In this document: positions 26,701 to 37,620 of the stretch, piece by piece
Numbering within the stretch: position 1 is the first letter of the stretch
Layout of the letters: each line of letters begins with the position of its first letter
DNA from: Parietaria judaica
Taxonomy: Eukaryota > Streptophyta > Magnoliopsida > Rosales > Urticaceae
Direction: 5' to 3'
NCBI GenBank assembly: GCA_954871525.1
Contig: OX940865.1
Span: forward strand, 19,142,420 to 19,206,419
DNA: 64,000 nucleotides
Program-made: the position numbers and the translations under genes
The notes under the pieces: model-generated
What the model saw: only the letters and a program-made list of their open reading frames with translations
Databases searched by the model: none
What the model was told of the DNA's origin: nothing

Positions 26701-26717
26701 AAAATAAACTACCTTGA
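11732..26717 (+). CDS. RRP5: rRNA biogenesis protein RRP5 (S1-repeat/HAT protein)
   Basis: Nucleolar factor needed for pre-rRNA cleavage and for both small- and large-subunit assembly. I place 39 coding exons, all phases consistent, 1886 codons plus TGA: 11732-11900, 11984-12207, 13068-13208, 13592-13765, 13873-13972, 14460-14578, 14697-14819, 14920-14991, 15142-15234, 15323-15436, 15563-15685, 15811-15996, 16357-16568, 16874-17008, 17163-17308, 17694-17759, 17876-17976, 18212-18292, 18372-18446, 18525-18626, 18868-19036, 19130-19278, 19797-19880, 19969-20069, 20186-20330, 20799-20873, 20981-21131, 21408-22005, 22299-22347, 22932-23077, 23184-23364, 23553-23651, 23813-24117, 24683-24859, 25663-25759, 25861-26016, 26144-26374, 26453-26536, 26610-26717. 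Residues 1-131 are basic and Lys-rich; from about 132 to 1520 come repeated S1 RNA-binding domains (for example [36 protein letters not shown]); an acidic linker follows; from about 1603 HAT repeats run to the end ([39 protein letters not shown]). The length is close to Arabidopsis RRP5. No break is seen. The 5' leader has a CT tract at 11658-11675. Confidence 0.95.
14109..14411. mobile_element. hAT-like MITE in RRP5 intron 5
   Basis: Begins TAGGGGTGGAAA and ends TTTCACCACTTCTA, imperfect inverted termini, with many internal ACCGG/CCGGT words. It lies wholly inside an intron and ends about 50 bp before the next exon. No clean 8-bp target duplication remains. Confidence 0.55.
18716..18814. repeat. 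Short direct repeat in RRP5 intron 20
   Basis: A segment containing ACACATTTGGGAAAGGCAGT occurs twice, 63-64 bp apart, separated by a TA-rich spacer. The copies are almost identical over about 35 bp. Confidence 0.85.
19881..19968 (+). other. GC..AG intron in RRP5
   Basis: The exon reading ..ENYL is followed by GCAAGT rather than GTAAGT, and the 88-bp intron ends in CTGCAG before an exon reading [13 protein letters not shown]. The frame and the family alignment require this junction. The rest of the donor (CTG|GCAAGT) matches the known strong consensus of GC..AG introns. Confidence 0.85.
22422..22830. mobile_element. hAT-like MITE in RRP5 intron 29, end uncertain
   Basis: Starts TAGGGGTGACAATTTTGG and is full of CCTGG/ACCAG and CCCGG words. 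Its right border is unclear. The intron also has a diverged direct repeat of about 36 bp on both sides of the insertion (about 22369-22404 and 22846-22880). Confidence 0.45.
24915..25234. mobile_element. Mutator-type MITE in RRP5 intron 34
   Basis: A 320-bp element with terminal inverted repeats: GAGTAATTGCAGTTAAGCCC at the left and a matching, imperfect complement ending CCAATTACTC at the right. It is flanked by TTGCTTAAA (24906-24914) and TTGATTAAA (25235-25243), a 9-bp target duplication with one mismatch. Nine-base duplications are typical of Mutator-like elements. No coding capacity. Confidence 0.75.
25270..25620. mobile_element. GCCTCGAGGC-palindrome MITE in RRP5 intron 34
   Basis: About 350 bp with repeated palindromic words (GAGGCGCGCCTC, GAGGCTTAAGCCTC, CGCCTCGAGGC) near both ends and an AT-rich middle. 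Flanks GACATTGA (25262-25269) and AACATTGA (25621-25628) are an 8-bp duplication with one mismatch, as expected for a hAT-type insertion. It lies 27 bp from the preceding MITE's right target copy. Confidence 0.65.
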
Positions 26718-27263
26718 TGGAATACATGTAAAATACGTATGCTCCGGTGAACATCTCGAGAGATACGTGAGCCGGTGCTCAGTATTTTACGGGGACGGTG
26801 TTGCTCCCATACTTGCGAAATGCAAATTTTTGATCATCATGAAAATTTTGACACTTAAAAGTTTATATAATTATATCTCAATTTTGGCTATAAATTTATG
26901 TTTGTCTTCATTGAATACCCTTATCCATTTTTCTTATCACTATGATACTATGTATTTTGTGAATCATTTGTTGGTTTATGATAACAATGAGCTTGATTCT
27001 GTTGTATTTAATTAGCAACTGGTGCAGATGAATTGTTCTTAGTATTGTAATTAAGACATCGACATTCCGGTATCTATAAAATTGGTATTGTTAAACCCGG
27101 AATTAAAAAATTCTGATTTTCAAGAAGTAACATAAGGCCGGAAATTCTGCCACTGCTCGAAAAAATTCAAGTGAACAATTTAAAGGTATAAAATGTGCTT
27201 ATCAACATTCTCTAGGGTTGACGAGAAGAGATCAATAAATATTACAGCTATTTCATGAGGTGT
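26718..27263. other. Convergent gap between RRP5 and the hydrolase gene
   Basis: The two genes end towards each other over 546 bp, which must hold both 3' untranslated regions. The part at about 26830-26878 recurs at 56048-56092 next to the copia element. No other gene seen. Confidence 0.7.
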
Positions 27264-28419
27264 TTATGCCTTGATATGAACAACACTCTTCAAAGCCCTT
27301 AAAAGCAAAGGATAAGCAGTGAGGTGCGGAAAATGGCCCTCGGTTTTCAATATCTTCACTTTGGTGTGGCCCCCGAGTTTCCTCTTCATGTAGAAAGCGA
27401 CGGCTTTTGGAGCGACAACGTCTTTTCGCGAATGAACTATGAAGCTCGGGACTGTGATTTTGGCTAAAATCCAGCGGTAATCGCTTAGAAAGATGGTCTT
27501 GGCCACACTGAGTGCAATGTCGGGTCTCATTCTTCCCAAACTGTTCTCAAACTCTGCGATCGCCTTCGTGTCGTTCACGGCTACCGCCATTAGTGCAAAA
27601 TTCTTGACCCAAGCCGGGAAATCGGCTTCCATTGCCTTGAACAGTGCGTTGACTTGTGGCATCTCAAAACCTCCTTGGTAATGTTTGTCGTTAAGGTATC
27701 TAGAATGAGAGGATATAATTGGTATTATAAAGATCGGCGAGGATGAAAAAAAAAAAACAAAATTGTTTAACAAGTTTACATGCTTACTACATCAGAGAGA
27801 GAATTTTTCACACTTAAAAACCAAAAAATCGACGACGTTAAGTCGATTTCGGTCGCTATCGAGTTAAGGTATTGGCCCGAATTTAGTGACTGAAAATTTA
27901 ACGACGGATTATTCAATCGCTAAAAGTTAGTTATTGAATATACAATTACTAAATTTCGTGTTAAAAGCGACGATATATAGTAAAATCGGCACTATTTGTT
28001 TTTCACTATTTCTTCTACTTTTTGAGAGAGGAAAAGAGTTTTCACCTCGGGGAGCCACTATAAAGCACGAGTTGCTTGAAAAGTTCCGGCCTCTTACTTG
28101 AGGCTATGCCTCCGATCAAAGCCGACATGGAGTGACCGACGTATATGGAGTTTGTCACGTTAAGCTCGTCAAGAAGACAAACTAAGTCATCAGCGTAGCC
28201 GTCGAAAAACGAGTACTTCTTCTCGTCGTAGAGGCTGGGATCGACGGTGCCTGCAAAAATCATGTCGAACACGACAACCTTGAAGTAACAAACCAAGTAA
28301 GGGACGAGGTAGTGCCAGCATGTCTGGTCCGAACCAAATCCATGAGCAAGAACCATTGTCTGTGTGCCATTTCCATAGATATTGGTGTTCAACGCCTTCA
28401 CTATATTCGCTCCACACAT
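27264..28419 (-). CDS. KAI2/D14-family alpha/beta hydrolase, DLK2-like
   Basis: Two exons, 28419-28046 and 27699-27264, giving 269 residues. The intron (GT..AG) splits an Arg codon in ..SGSPR|YLND.., the same place as in D14 and KAI2. The family are small-butenolide (strigolactone or karrikin-type) receptors/hydrolases acting in cytoplasm and nucleus. The catalytic triad is intact: Ser in YVGHSMSA, Asp in HSRKDVVAP, His in KTEGHFPHL; the oxyanion segment reads LAHGFGSDQ. I chose the ATG beginning MCGANIVKAL because upstream in-frame codons do not resemble the family N-terminus. GHSMSA in place of GHSVSA, and a longer SLYDEKKY loop, point to DLK2 rather than D14 or KAI2 proper, from memory of the family and not from an alignment. 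It is convergent with RRP5. Confidence 0.88.
27702..28045 (-). other. Intron of the DLK2-like gene with repeated TTAACGAC/CGACG words
   Basis: The 344-bp intron has several near-repeats in both orientations around TTAAGTCG, TTTAACGACGG and GCGACG. Such words occur in subterminal regions of some plant DNA transposons, so a degraded insertion is possible, but no termini are visible. Confidence 0.35.
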
Positions 28420-31400
28420 GTTTATTTTTTTAATTATAGTAATACAATACTCAAACAAAAACTAGTTTTAGAGAAGGTCTCGTTCATGTTTGTGTATTTT
28501 CATGGTAATGCATTATATATAGGGATATATTCCTGCATTACACGTCAAAAAATAAAATTGACTATATATATATATATATGTATACAATTGTATATTGAGT
28601 TAGGTCAAGAGTTAATGATGCAAAGCACAAGAGAACTTCTCGGGATGTAGTTGCAATCCCGATACTTGGGCCGGGGATTTCTATATCCGTTTGTTGCATC
28701 TTCACTAACCGAAATTTTTTTCCTCGAAAGTATATAGCGCTTTGGAATTTTCGTGTTAGACCAATTCAATTCTTGTCTGGTCGAGAACAAAGATTCAAGA
28801 TTAGCATCCAACCCGAATTTGTCCCCGAGTACCTTGCTAATCTTAACGAGATTGTATCAATCCTCGTCATCGTCTTTGATTATTTATCCTTTCTCACCTT
28901 GTTTTGCTACTACTATAGGCATATGGAGAGAAAATATATTAGATTTTTTTTTAAGGAGAGAAAGATATATTATAGAAGACAAACATAAGTGATCATGAAG
29001 TTCCGGTTTTCCGTTAGGGTCCGTGAGTGGCGGCAATATTATTCAAAACGGTCTTCCTACATATATTTATATTGCTCAAATTACATAATTATGAAAATGT
29101 ATTACGTTAGTAATGATCATAGCTAGATTAATTATACTCCTTTTAAATCTGAAGGCTAATTTATTAATTTTTGCTCGCTGTTTTAACCTAAACCTTGTGT
29201 AAAAATAGGGAAAGAAGTTTATTACTACGAGTAAAAGCTGCTGAAATTTGTACGTTTATGGCTGTGTATTAGTCTTGATTTTTAATGACACCAAATTTTG
29301 TTGGTTAAATGTGAATATCTTCAATAAAATTATTACGTGAAAGAGAATAATCACTTGACATGTATTTCTAACCAGGTATTGTTTATATATTTTCATATAA
29401 CATAGAATTTCTTTTGTGTTACATAATTAATTACTTGCTAATTAGTTGTATAAATACGCCATCTTATTTAATTCAACATATTTACATTCTCAACTAATTT
29501 AATTCAACATATGTCCCTAGGCTCAGGAATACACATTATCATACTGTACGATATAATATGTAATTATATGACAAATACAACACTTCAATGTGGACCATTG
29601 ATAATAATAATTGTATACTCAACTATATTCAAAGTTTGGTATTTTCAATGGACACAATGAATACTTCTAACAAATTTGCCGTCCTTGAATTTATAGTTAG
29701 CTTTTTGAATTAAATCATCCAATGCACTAAGAGCTTTGCCTCTACATCTTCAACTAGATCATCAATGCTTTTTGAATGAAACAAAAAAGTCTTCTAAAAC
29801 GTTTTTTTTTGTTAAGTTTTTTTTTTTTAGTTTTTTTTTTTAAATCTTCTAACAAAATTTCAGATATAGATATATATATATATATATATATATATTTCTG
29901 ATTTGGGATTTTTCCCATTTCTTCAAATTGTTGAGATATGAGCATGATCTAAACACACATAATAGAGAAGTGGGCTTAGGTTTGAAGCCCACAAGAGGTT
30001 TAAAAAACCCGAAGCCCACAAGAGATTTAAAAAACCCAAAGCCCATTTAAAGATTCCATAGGGTCTTAGGTCAAGAAACATTTTTTTTAGCTCACTCTTA
30101 AATCCCAACAAAAACTCGACTTTTTATTTTTATTTTTTATTTTTATTTTTTATGGTTGATTTTCACAAATGATTCGGATAAGATCAAACGGAATGTAATT
30201 TTCTTGTGTTTTTATTTTGTCTATTTATTTGGCTTGATTAGCCTTTAACTTTTTTGATTAATTTCGCACTAGAGCATTGATTCTTCGTTCTTAACAATTT
30301 TCATGATTCCTTCAAAAAAAAAAAAAAAAAAACAATTTTCATGATTCCCAAAGTGATATTTCTTAAGTCAAGATCCTAATAATTCTTCTCTAAGGTGGTA
30401 TGACTCAAGTCTCTCTTTTACGGCAAATGTACCCAAGTCGATTGAAATTCAATACTTTTTCTTCTTCCTTGGTAAGAATATATAATCATTGTTTGTATTA
30501 TTAAATAGTATAATATATATATTCGGTTGCGGTAATATTGACATTTTTTTACCGCTTCTAAAATTCGCTAATTATAATGCAAAGAAATAATAAAGTCTCA
30601 AAGTACATAAATAAAACCAATGGAGTTCTTACAAGTCCATACTACATTGAAGTAAGTAATAAATCAAAAGATGACTAATAAAAATAAGCTCTAAATATAT
30701 ACATCTTTATTCTAAGTTCCAAATTCTTATTATTGACAATTACATCAAACAATTTTTGCCATCTCCAACTTCATCATAAACAAGTATCGTCATAAAATAA
30801 TTGTTTAACAGAGCAGTGTATAGAAAAAATATTTTCAACATTATGATAAGTATGACTATTATCTATAAAAAATATAATATAAGATTTAGTGATAAAGTTG
30901 CATAAACGGGTATGCAGTTGCTGTTTTCATATTAAAATCGAAAACCCAGTTTTACTCTACTCCGGGTATTCAATTATTTTTTGGTATATTCGGTTTTAAC
31001 CGCTTTAATAACGCTTGCAGTTTAATCGATACCAGTTTTGATCCGTTTTCGGTAAAAAAAAAAAATTGGTTTACGGTTTCTTTTGTTCACTTCTATCATA
31101 TTTATTTTTATGATGAATAATTTCTTGTACTTGTTCAATTCAAATGGAGATTTATTAACAGTCATGAAACTATATTAATATAAATAAGGAATCATTGGAT
31201 CTTGTTGTTTACTTAATAGCTATTTGAATTTTAGTCAAAGTAGTTGGGAAGATATTTGAACCAATCATTTATTAGTTATTCACTCTAATCACTCTCAGCT
31301 TTTAAGTGATATATTTTACGTGGCATTATCATTTATGCCATACTGATCATATGAAAGACTCTCTTTTAAGACATAAAATATATGATAATAATAAAAAAAT

Positions 31401-32593
31401 AACAGCTAACCATAACTAACGCTTATACAAATATTAGATTTCACTACGTGTGGTGAAATATATGGACCAGTACCGTCCCTAACGGTATTGAAAGATTTTA
31501 ATAACCCTTGGAAATGAAAGATCCGAATTCCAAACGCATGAGATTTTACTGAAAATAATTTACGAAAACAAGTTTGTAGGGACAAAGAGAAAATGACGTG
31601 CCTTATTCCTTATTATTAAAATAATCTTGGTCACAATAATTTATAGCGATAGCATTAATGTTTTGTCATCAATTATTAAGGAGATATATTTGCGACAAAA
31701 AGAGACATGGCGATGCTGCAATTTCTTATTTATTACATCAGGAAAAATAAAATAAAACTATTCAATGTATTTTAATCCACTTTCTGATTTTTCAATCTTT
31801 TACAATTAATATTATTGGCTATAAATTTTATTTTAGAATGGCTTAGAAATTATGAGAATAATTTGTGCTAAAAGTCCTTGAACTTTGTTCCTTAGTGCAA
31901 TTTTATCCCTAAATCTAGTTTTTGCCTCGAATGGTCCTGTTCCAAACTATGTTCTTCGGCGTATTATATTTATTATAAAAGGTCTAATAATATTATCATC
32001 AAAACACTTACTTGAATAAGTATTCAAATGTTACACGTATTTGAATATTTAATTATTTTGTAAATAATCAACTTGTTTGACTGGCCTAAAAGTTTATAAG
32101 AAAATAAAAAATGTATGGAAGTATCACGAGGGTTCCACTTTATAAATAATTGATTACTCCTACGATATTTTTAAACCCTGCTAAGTCTTCATATCTTTTC
32201 CATATAAAACTTAACATGTCCCCTTAAGATGTGGCTCTTTTGAGCTCACCCATCTTTGCCCGAGTCCTTTTAATTTTGAATCGGTGCTCGTTTGAGTTTA
32301 ATATAGATTTTGATATACCATAGGAAGTATCATGTAAGTTCCACTTTGAATGACAATGGAGGAAGTAAGAGTACCACATGACCTTTTTAAACTAATGTGT
32401 TAAGTCCTTATATATATATATATTTTTTTTTTCTAGGTGAGACTTAACGAAAGGTGAGACTTAACGAAAGAGAAAACAAATAACCTTGAAATATATAATA
32501 TTGAATTCTTTGGATCAAAACAAGTTGAAACTAAAATACACATGGATATAAGATAACATAACAAGACAGTAGATCAATCTTAACACAGCTTGA
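28420..32593. other. AT-rich intergenic DNA, no gene recognised
   Basis: Long stretch with T- and A-runs, a (TA)n tract at about 29870-29894, and short tandem repeats. About 29984-30040 holds a 27-bp unit (GAAGCCCACAAGAG...) twice in tandem. About 30500-31090 has many GGTTT/ACCG words like the degraded hAT-like repeats elsewhere, without clear ends. A 17-bp unit starting GGTGAGACTTAACG is duplicated at about 32442-32475. Confidence 0.55.
30293..30348 (+). repeat. Poly(A) tract flanked by an 18-bp perfect direct repeat
   Basis: AACAATTTTCATGATTCC occurs at 30293-30310 and again at 30331-30348. Only TTC plus 17 A residues lie between. The structure looks like a retroposon reduced to its tail, or a slippage product. 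Confidence 0.85.
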
Positions 32594-33613
32594 TCAAGCC
32601 AAATACTTGAACATCAAACCTGAACCGCGTAACTTCTCTTCCGTTATCTTCTTCACACGTTCCACCATGGATGGACTGAGATGGTTAACCCAGTCACCTA
32701 CTTCGCCTTTTCGAAAGAACAATTTGTTACCGGCGTCAATTTTGCGGAGCTTTCCGTGCATGTTTACATCAAGCTCTTTCAACTTCCTCAAGCTACACAG
32801 TTCTACTATATGCTCAGCCACACCACTACTCTCCTCCTCCGGAGAGAAAGGAAACCCTAAGAACTCGCCGATCTTTTTCACATGCGAACACGTGTCCTCC
32901 AACATCTCCTCGTACGTCAAGAACAACACCTTCTCCGGCCTCTCCTGGCTCGCCTTGCAAAACCCTAGCACGTGGTCCCAGAACGGCCCGAACCAGCTCT
33001 CGCCTGAGCAGAACGCGTCGACGCAGTCATCCATCGACCACTCGCGCGTGTCGTGGCACATCGGGAAGCCCCTCTCCGCAAAGTGCCAGAACGACGAGAT
33101 GGTGTCGAGAGGGTTGCGACAGACGTACACGACCTGAGCGTCACCGATCGCGCCCGTGAGCGAGGCGTAGGGCATGTGAGTGGAGATCAAGCGCGGCGAG
33201 GTCATCTGGGCCAGGTCGTCGATCGGAGGCTTGCAAAAGAGCGTGTACTCCAATGAGGGCACGACGCAATGAGGGTTCAAGGAGAGCAAAGGGGTGTCGG
33301 AAGGCGTGTAGCGAGAGCGGTTGAGGATAGAAAACAAGAGAGATTTCAGCCAAGTGGTGCCGGATTTGGAGAGCGAGGCTAGAATGATGTCTCCGTCTCG
33401 AGGTTCGAATTCTCGCTGAAACGAGATGGCGTTTGCGAGAACGTTTGAAGGAAACCAACAGTCTTGTTATAGCGTAGAACCGGATTTAAACCAGCCCTTT
33501 GCTTTGGGAAGCTGAGGAATAAGATCAAGCAATTCCTTCGTACTCTTATCGCCATTATCACGATCTTCCTTGTTTCTGGATGCAGATATCAAGGACATAT
33601 CTTTGCTCATCAT
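32594..33613 (-). pseudogene. Cytosolic sulfotransferase SOT1, one nonsense codon
   Basis: Plant cytosolic sulfotransferases move sulfate from PAPS to small hydroxylated molecules. Read from the ATG at 33613 the frame runs 340 codons with no frameshift but one in-frame TAA at 33467-33469, where relatives have Tyr in LYQGCW. All family landmarks remain downstream: the phosphosulfate loop SKSGTTWLK, STHMPY with the presumed catalytic His, YVCRNPLDTISSFW, and C-terminal RKGEVGDWVNHL. A later Met would drop the PAPS loop, so restart is unlikely to give an enzyme. Because the only defect is a single base, a sequencing error or a functional allele elsewhere in the species is possible. Substrate unknown. 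It is the first copy of the minus-strand SOT array. Confidence 0.85.
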
Positions 33614-33654
33614 TTGTATTAGAAGGAATTTTTAGAGCTGTAAGATGAATGTTA

Positions 33655-33770
33655 AAAAAAAAATGTTATAGAAGTTGCTGGAAATCCAAAACGTTACACT
33701 TCTATAAACATTGAGTTTTTATTCGGATAATATTATGCAAAAATGTTATAGAAGTTGCTGGAAACAATTA
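33655..33770. repeat. Direct repeat upstream of SOT1
   Basis: A unit containing ATGTTATAGAAGTTGCTGGA occurs twice, about 80 bp apart, in the region just upstream of the SOT1 start. Confidence 0.85.
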
Positions 33771-33839
33771 AGAATATTATGCCTTTTAACAAATGCAAAA
33801 ATGTAGTCTTTATTCGGAAAATACTTCTTTTTATCATCA

Positions 33840-34151
33840 GTTATTTATGTAATATTTTATTCAAAATGGAGATCACACGACGATCACGTGATCCTCCTCG
33901 CGATTTATTATTGTTTAGGAAAATTATATATATAATAACTAATTTGACTCTATTTTTTAAAAATAAATTTGACTCCATTATTGAACTTTATAAATAAAGC
34001 ACATAATCTTCGAAATAAACAATTACACCAATATATTGATTGTTCATGTTTGTATTTGCATGTCAAAAATTTGATGGAGAAATTTTTATAACAAAAGAGT
34101 GAAAAAGAATATAGAAAAAGTATTTTAATTAGTGACTTTATATAAAAGTTA
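33840..34151. repeat. SOT1 upstream block, paralogous to 50690-50995
   Basis: This block and its continuation at 35310-35500 align by eye with 50690-51160: shared words include ATCACACGACGAT, GATCCTCCTCG, AGTGACTTTATATAAAA and, beyond the inserted element, TTACCT..CACG.AGCGTAATTT. The alignment is interrupted only here by the fold-back element at 34152-35309. Confidence 0.8.
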
Positions 34152-35309
34152 GGGTTAATTGCGGCAAAAATACCCAACCTTTGGTCAAATTCTCTGCTGT
34201 GTATACAACCTCCGTAAATGGCGGCAAAAGTACCCAAACTTGGCATTTAGGAGTTGACCGAAAAAATTCACCTATGTGGCAATCATCCTTTGCCACGTGG
34301 CATGCCACATGGCACTTGGCCGCCACGTGGCATGCCACGTAGTTATTATTTTTAAATAATTTTTTTAAAAAAACATTTAAAAAAAAAAAATTATTTTTAA
34401 ACAAAATTATTTTCTATTTTTATTTTTAATAAAAATATTTTTCCAATAATAACAAATAATGAATATTTAAATATAAATATTCATTATTGGTTATAATTAT
34501 TTATTTTTAAAAAAGTGGGTAGAACAAAATAAAAACCACCGCTCACGGTTCACTTAAACTCCGTTTCCGATCCGGTTCACGCGTCGAATAAAATTATTTA
34601 ATAATAATAATAATAATAATAACTAATAAACACATCAAAATTGTTTAAAAAGTCAAGACATAATTAAATACACACCACTTATTGAAAAACAAAAAATAGT
34701 AGTCATATTTATATTTAACAAAAAAATATTTTTATTTGTTTGCATGATATTTTTTGTGTGTTTGTATTTTATATAAATAATAATTGTTTAATATGTTTTT
34801 TTATTTATATATTATTCTTGTTTTGAAAATTGTCGTTAAATAATCATATGATTATTATTGGTTATTTTTACTAAACATATTAAGCGATTTTATTTCACCC
34901 GTGAACTGGATCGAAGGCGGAGCTTGAGTGAACCGTGAACGGTGATTTTTTTCTTTATTTATTTTGTTTGATCCACTTTTCTAAAATGAATAATTATATT
35001 TAATAACAAAACTAATAATGAATATTTAAATTTAAATATTCATAATTGGTTATTATGGAAAAATAATTTTATTTTAAAAAAAAATTATTATTTTTTTAAA
35101 TTATTTAAAAAATAATAATTACGTGGCATGCCACGTGGCGGCCAAGTGCCATGTGGCATGCCACGTGGCAAAGGGTGATTGCCACATAGGTGAATTTTTT
35201 CGGTCAACACCCAAATGCAAAGTTTGGGTACTTTTGCCGCCATTTACGGAGATTGTATACACAGCAGAGAATTTGACCAAAGGTTGGGTATTTTTGCCGC
35301 AATTAACCC
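34152..35309. mobile_element. 1158-bp Mutator-type fold-back MITE with 9-bp target duplication
   Basis: The termini are GGGTTAATTGCGGCAAAAAT and its complement; the first roughly 200 bp recur inverted at the right end, and the inverted match continues inwards, so most of the element can fold on itself. Each arm carries clustered CACGTGGCATGCCACGTGGC-type palindromes. Flanks are TAAAAGTTA at 34143-34151 and TAAAAGTTA at 35310-35318, a perfect 9-bp target duplication. No transposase. The paralogous block at about 50990 has no insertion at the same site. Confidence 0.92.
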
Positions 35310-35577
35310 TAAAAGTTATGAGCGATTTTACAATTATATGCCCCCCGTTTCATTGGACGGACTCAAATTACCTAGCCACGAGCGTAATTTTTGTTTTCGC
35401 CACTACCTTACTTCATATTTTATCTTCTTACACGCAATTTTTAATGCTTATATACGTTATAAAAATATCAAACTAATTAAATTGTTCATAAATTTTTTAC
35501 CATACGTATCATTTCTTTTACGCACGTTGGTCACTTTTTTTTTTTTTACCATAGTACTATCAAATCATATTTAAAAT

Positions 35578-36615
35578 TAGGGGTGAAGGCGGAATCGGAA
35601 ACCGAGAAATTAGTTATTTTTGGTACCTATCCCAAAATTCGGGATTTTTATTTTTGGTACCGGTTCCCGGTTCCGGTTGTAAATTTCCCTATTTTTTTGA
35701 AACCGGTACCGGGAAAAAGTAAGAAAAGATTTGTGAATTTTTTTGGTACTTAACACGAGACAAAAATCAATAGCCGAAACAAAAACTTAACACTAGACAA
35801 AATCAATGGCCGAAACAAAAACTTAACACGAGACATACATTTTGCTTGCGAGCAAAATAATCTAATTGGAAGACAAAGACATGTATAATCGGCGGTGGAG
35901 GGTTCTCGGCAAAGAGAAGAATATGATGGCGTGATGGATGGGAGAGGGAGAAAGAGAGATAGAAAGGTTCGAGAATGGAAAATGGTAAACATTAAACCCT
36001 AATAACGAAAAAAAATACACGTAGTTTAAGTCATAAAAAACGACATATAGCCCAAAAACTACAATAAGCATACAAAGTATTTATAAACAACATACATCTA
36101 AAACTACGTGTAGTTTAAAACCGGAACCGGTACCAAAAATCGAAAAATTTTGTTGGTACCACTAATGATTGTTGCCTAAAAATTATAACCTATTGAACGA
36201 CACAGTATTTTTTGAGGTAGTGGAATATGGTAACTTTGATGTGCAAGAGAAGAAGAGTGAGAGAATTGTTTCTCTAATAGCAGCTGAGTGATTACAAGAG
36301 TGGGAGATAAAAAAATACATGCTACAACATTCCTTATTTATAGGAGAAGTGAAGCTACTCATAAATAATTAAATAATGAAAACTTGCATGACAAGTAGTA
36401 GATAAGGTTGCAAGTGGGCTAGTGGATAAAACTTGCTAAGCTAGTATATATTGGTTCAATTCAAGGCTTAGAGTTACAAATTCTGCTTCCGGTACCGGTT
36501 TCGGTTCCCGATTTTCAGTTTCAAACTAAATTTTCTTTATTTTTTTTTAAACCGTTCCGGGACCGGTACCGGAACCGGGACAAAACCGGAAACGGTTTCA
36601 AAATTTCCACCCCTA
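35578..36615. mobile_element. 1038-bp hAT-type non-autonomous element
   Basis: Starts TAGGGGTGAAGGC and ends TTTCCACCCCTA, with flanks TTTAAAAT and CTTAAAAT (8 bp, one mismatch). GGTACCGG/CCGGTACC words crowd both ends. The middle includes a stretch near 36180-36480 without those words and no recognisable transposase. It sits next to the SOT1 upstream block. Confidence 0.75.
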
Positions 36616-37039
36616 CTTAAAATACAGATTTATGTGTCCATATATAACTATTTAACACCTTCCTTAATTTAAATTAGATGGAAAAAAGTGGACGAAAAAA
36701 TGTATCGCCTCACATTTTTCCTAATAATTTGTGTGTTAAAGAGGATCTTTATACAAGTATGTGGGTCTTACCGGAGATTTCGAAAAATACCAGAGATTTT
36801 CTCCAAAAGCGGTAGCAAATTGTGATTATTGTTGAAGCCTAGTACTCGGCATGAGTTTTTCACAAGGCTCAATCCACCGACGAGCAAATTTTGACTTTCT
36901 TACAATGTTTGGAGAGGTTGGGTTTAATTTTGACCGATCATACCTTTTGACCCGAGTGTCTGAACTAGTCTACAGCATACCCAATGTCTTCATGATACCT
37001 ACAATCAGCTTTTAGGGTCGGTCCTGGCTATAGGCGAGC

Positions 37040-37620
37040 AAGGACGGCACCTCGGTCCCCCAAATTATATATACTATTGTATACTTAATTAAATATGAAA
37101 AATAATATTAAAATACTTTAAGCCGAAAGGGATTATGCCCTAAGACCAGGATTGGGCCCACATGGGCCCATAAAACTAATATGATTAATTAATCTTACGA
37201 GCTTTAATTAGTAAAATCCAATTAAGAGAAATCCTAGGTCTATAAGTATGAGGTTTAGGGCTATTAAACCTCATTTCCGAGTTTTAGCAACCAAAATCGA
37301 GCTTCCCCGCTTTCTCTCTAGCTCCTCAGGATTCGCGCGCTGCCTAAGGCTCCACGGGGGAGTCATTGTTTCTCCGTCAAATCTCCAGCGTCCGACTAGC
37401 ATCGATCCGGCGATAATCCAGCCTCCAACGTAGAGTTGTGTGTAGGCGTTCCGTTTGTGAGGTGGACACCGATAAAGGCTTCACTCGGTGATTGAAGCTC
37501 CGTGCCCGAAGATCGACAAAGAAGAATTTCGGGAGTAAGATCAAGCACGATATAAGGTGTATTTAATTCTACGTTACATGATTCATCGATTATAGTATTT
37601 GGAATTTAATTAATGTTTTC
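37040..37620 (+). mobile_element. Solo LTR-like remnant
   Basis: The sequence has the same style as the copia LTR at 56.1 kb: TGGGCCCACATGGGCCCA, TTAATTAATC, a TATA-like CTATAAGTATGAGG at about 37231, then a C/G-richer segment with CTCTCTAGCTCC. Termini, primer site and internal region are not visible. An open frame at 37248-37433 lies within it and is not considered a gene. Confidence 0.4.

Noticed and set aside
32607..33256. Plus-strand frames opposite SOT1
   Set aside because: Antisense shadows of the sulfotransferase sequence; the same holds for plus-strand frames opposite SOT2 and SOT3.
36415..36465. tRNA/SINE-like words (GGGCTAGTGGATAA and GGTTCAATTC)
   Set aside because: Spacing is loosely like pol III A and B boxes but no cloverleaf forms and the stretch lies inside a hAT-type element.
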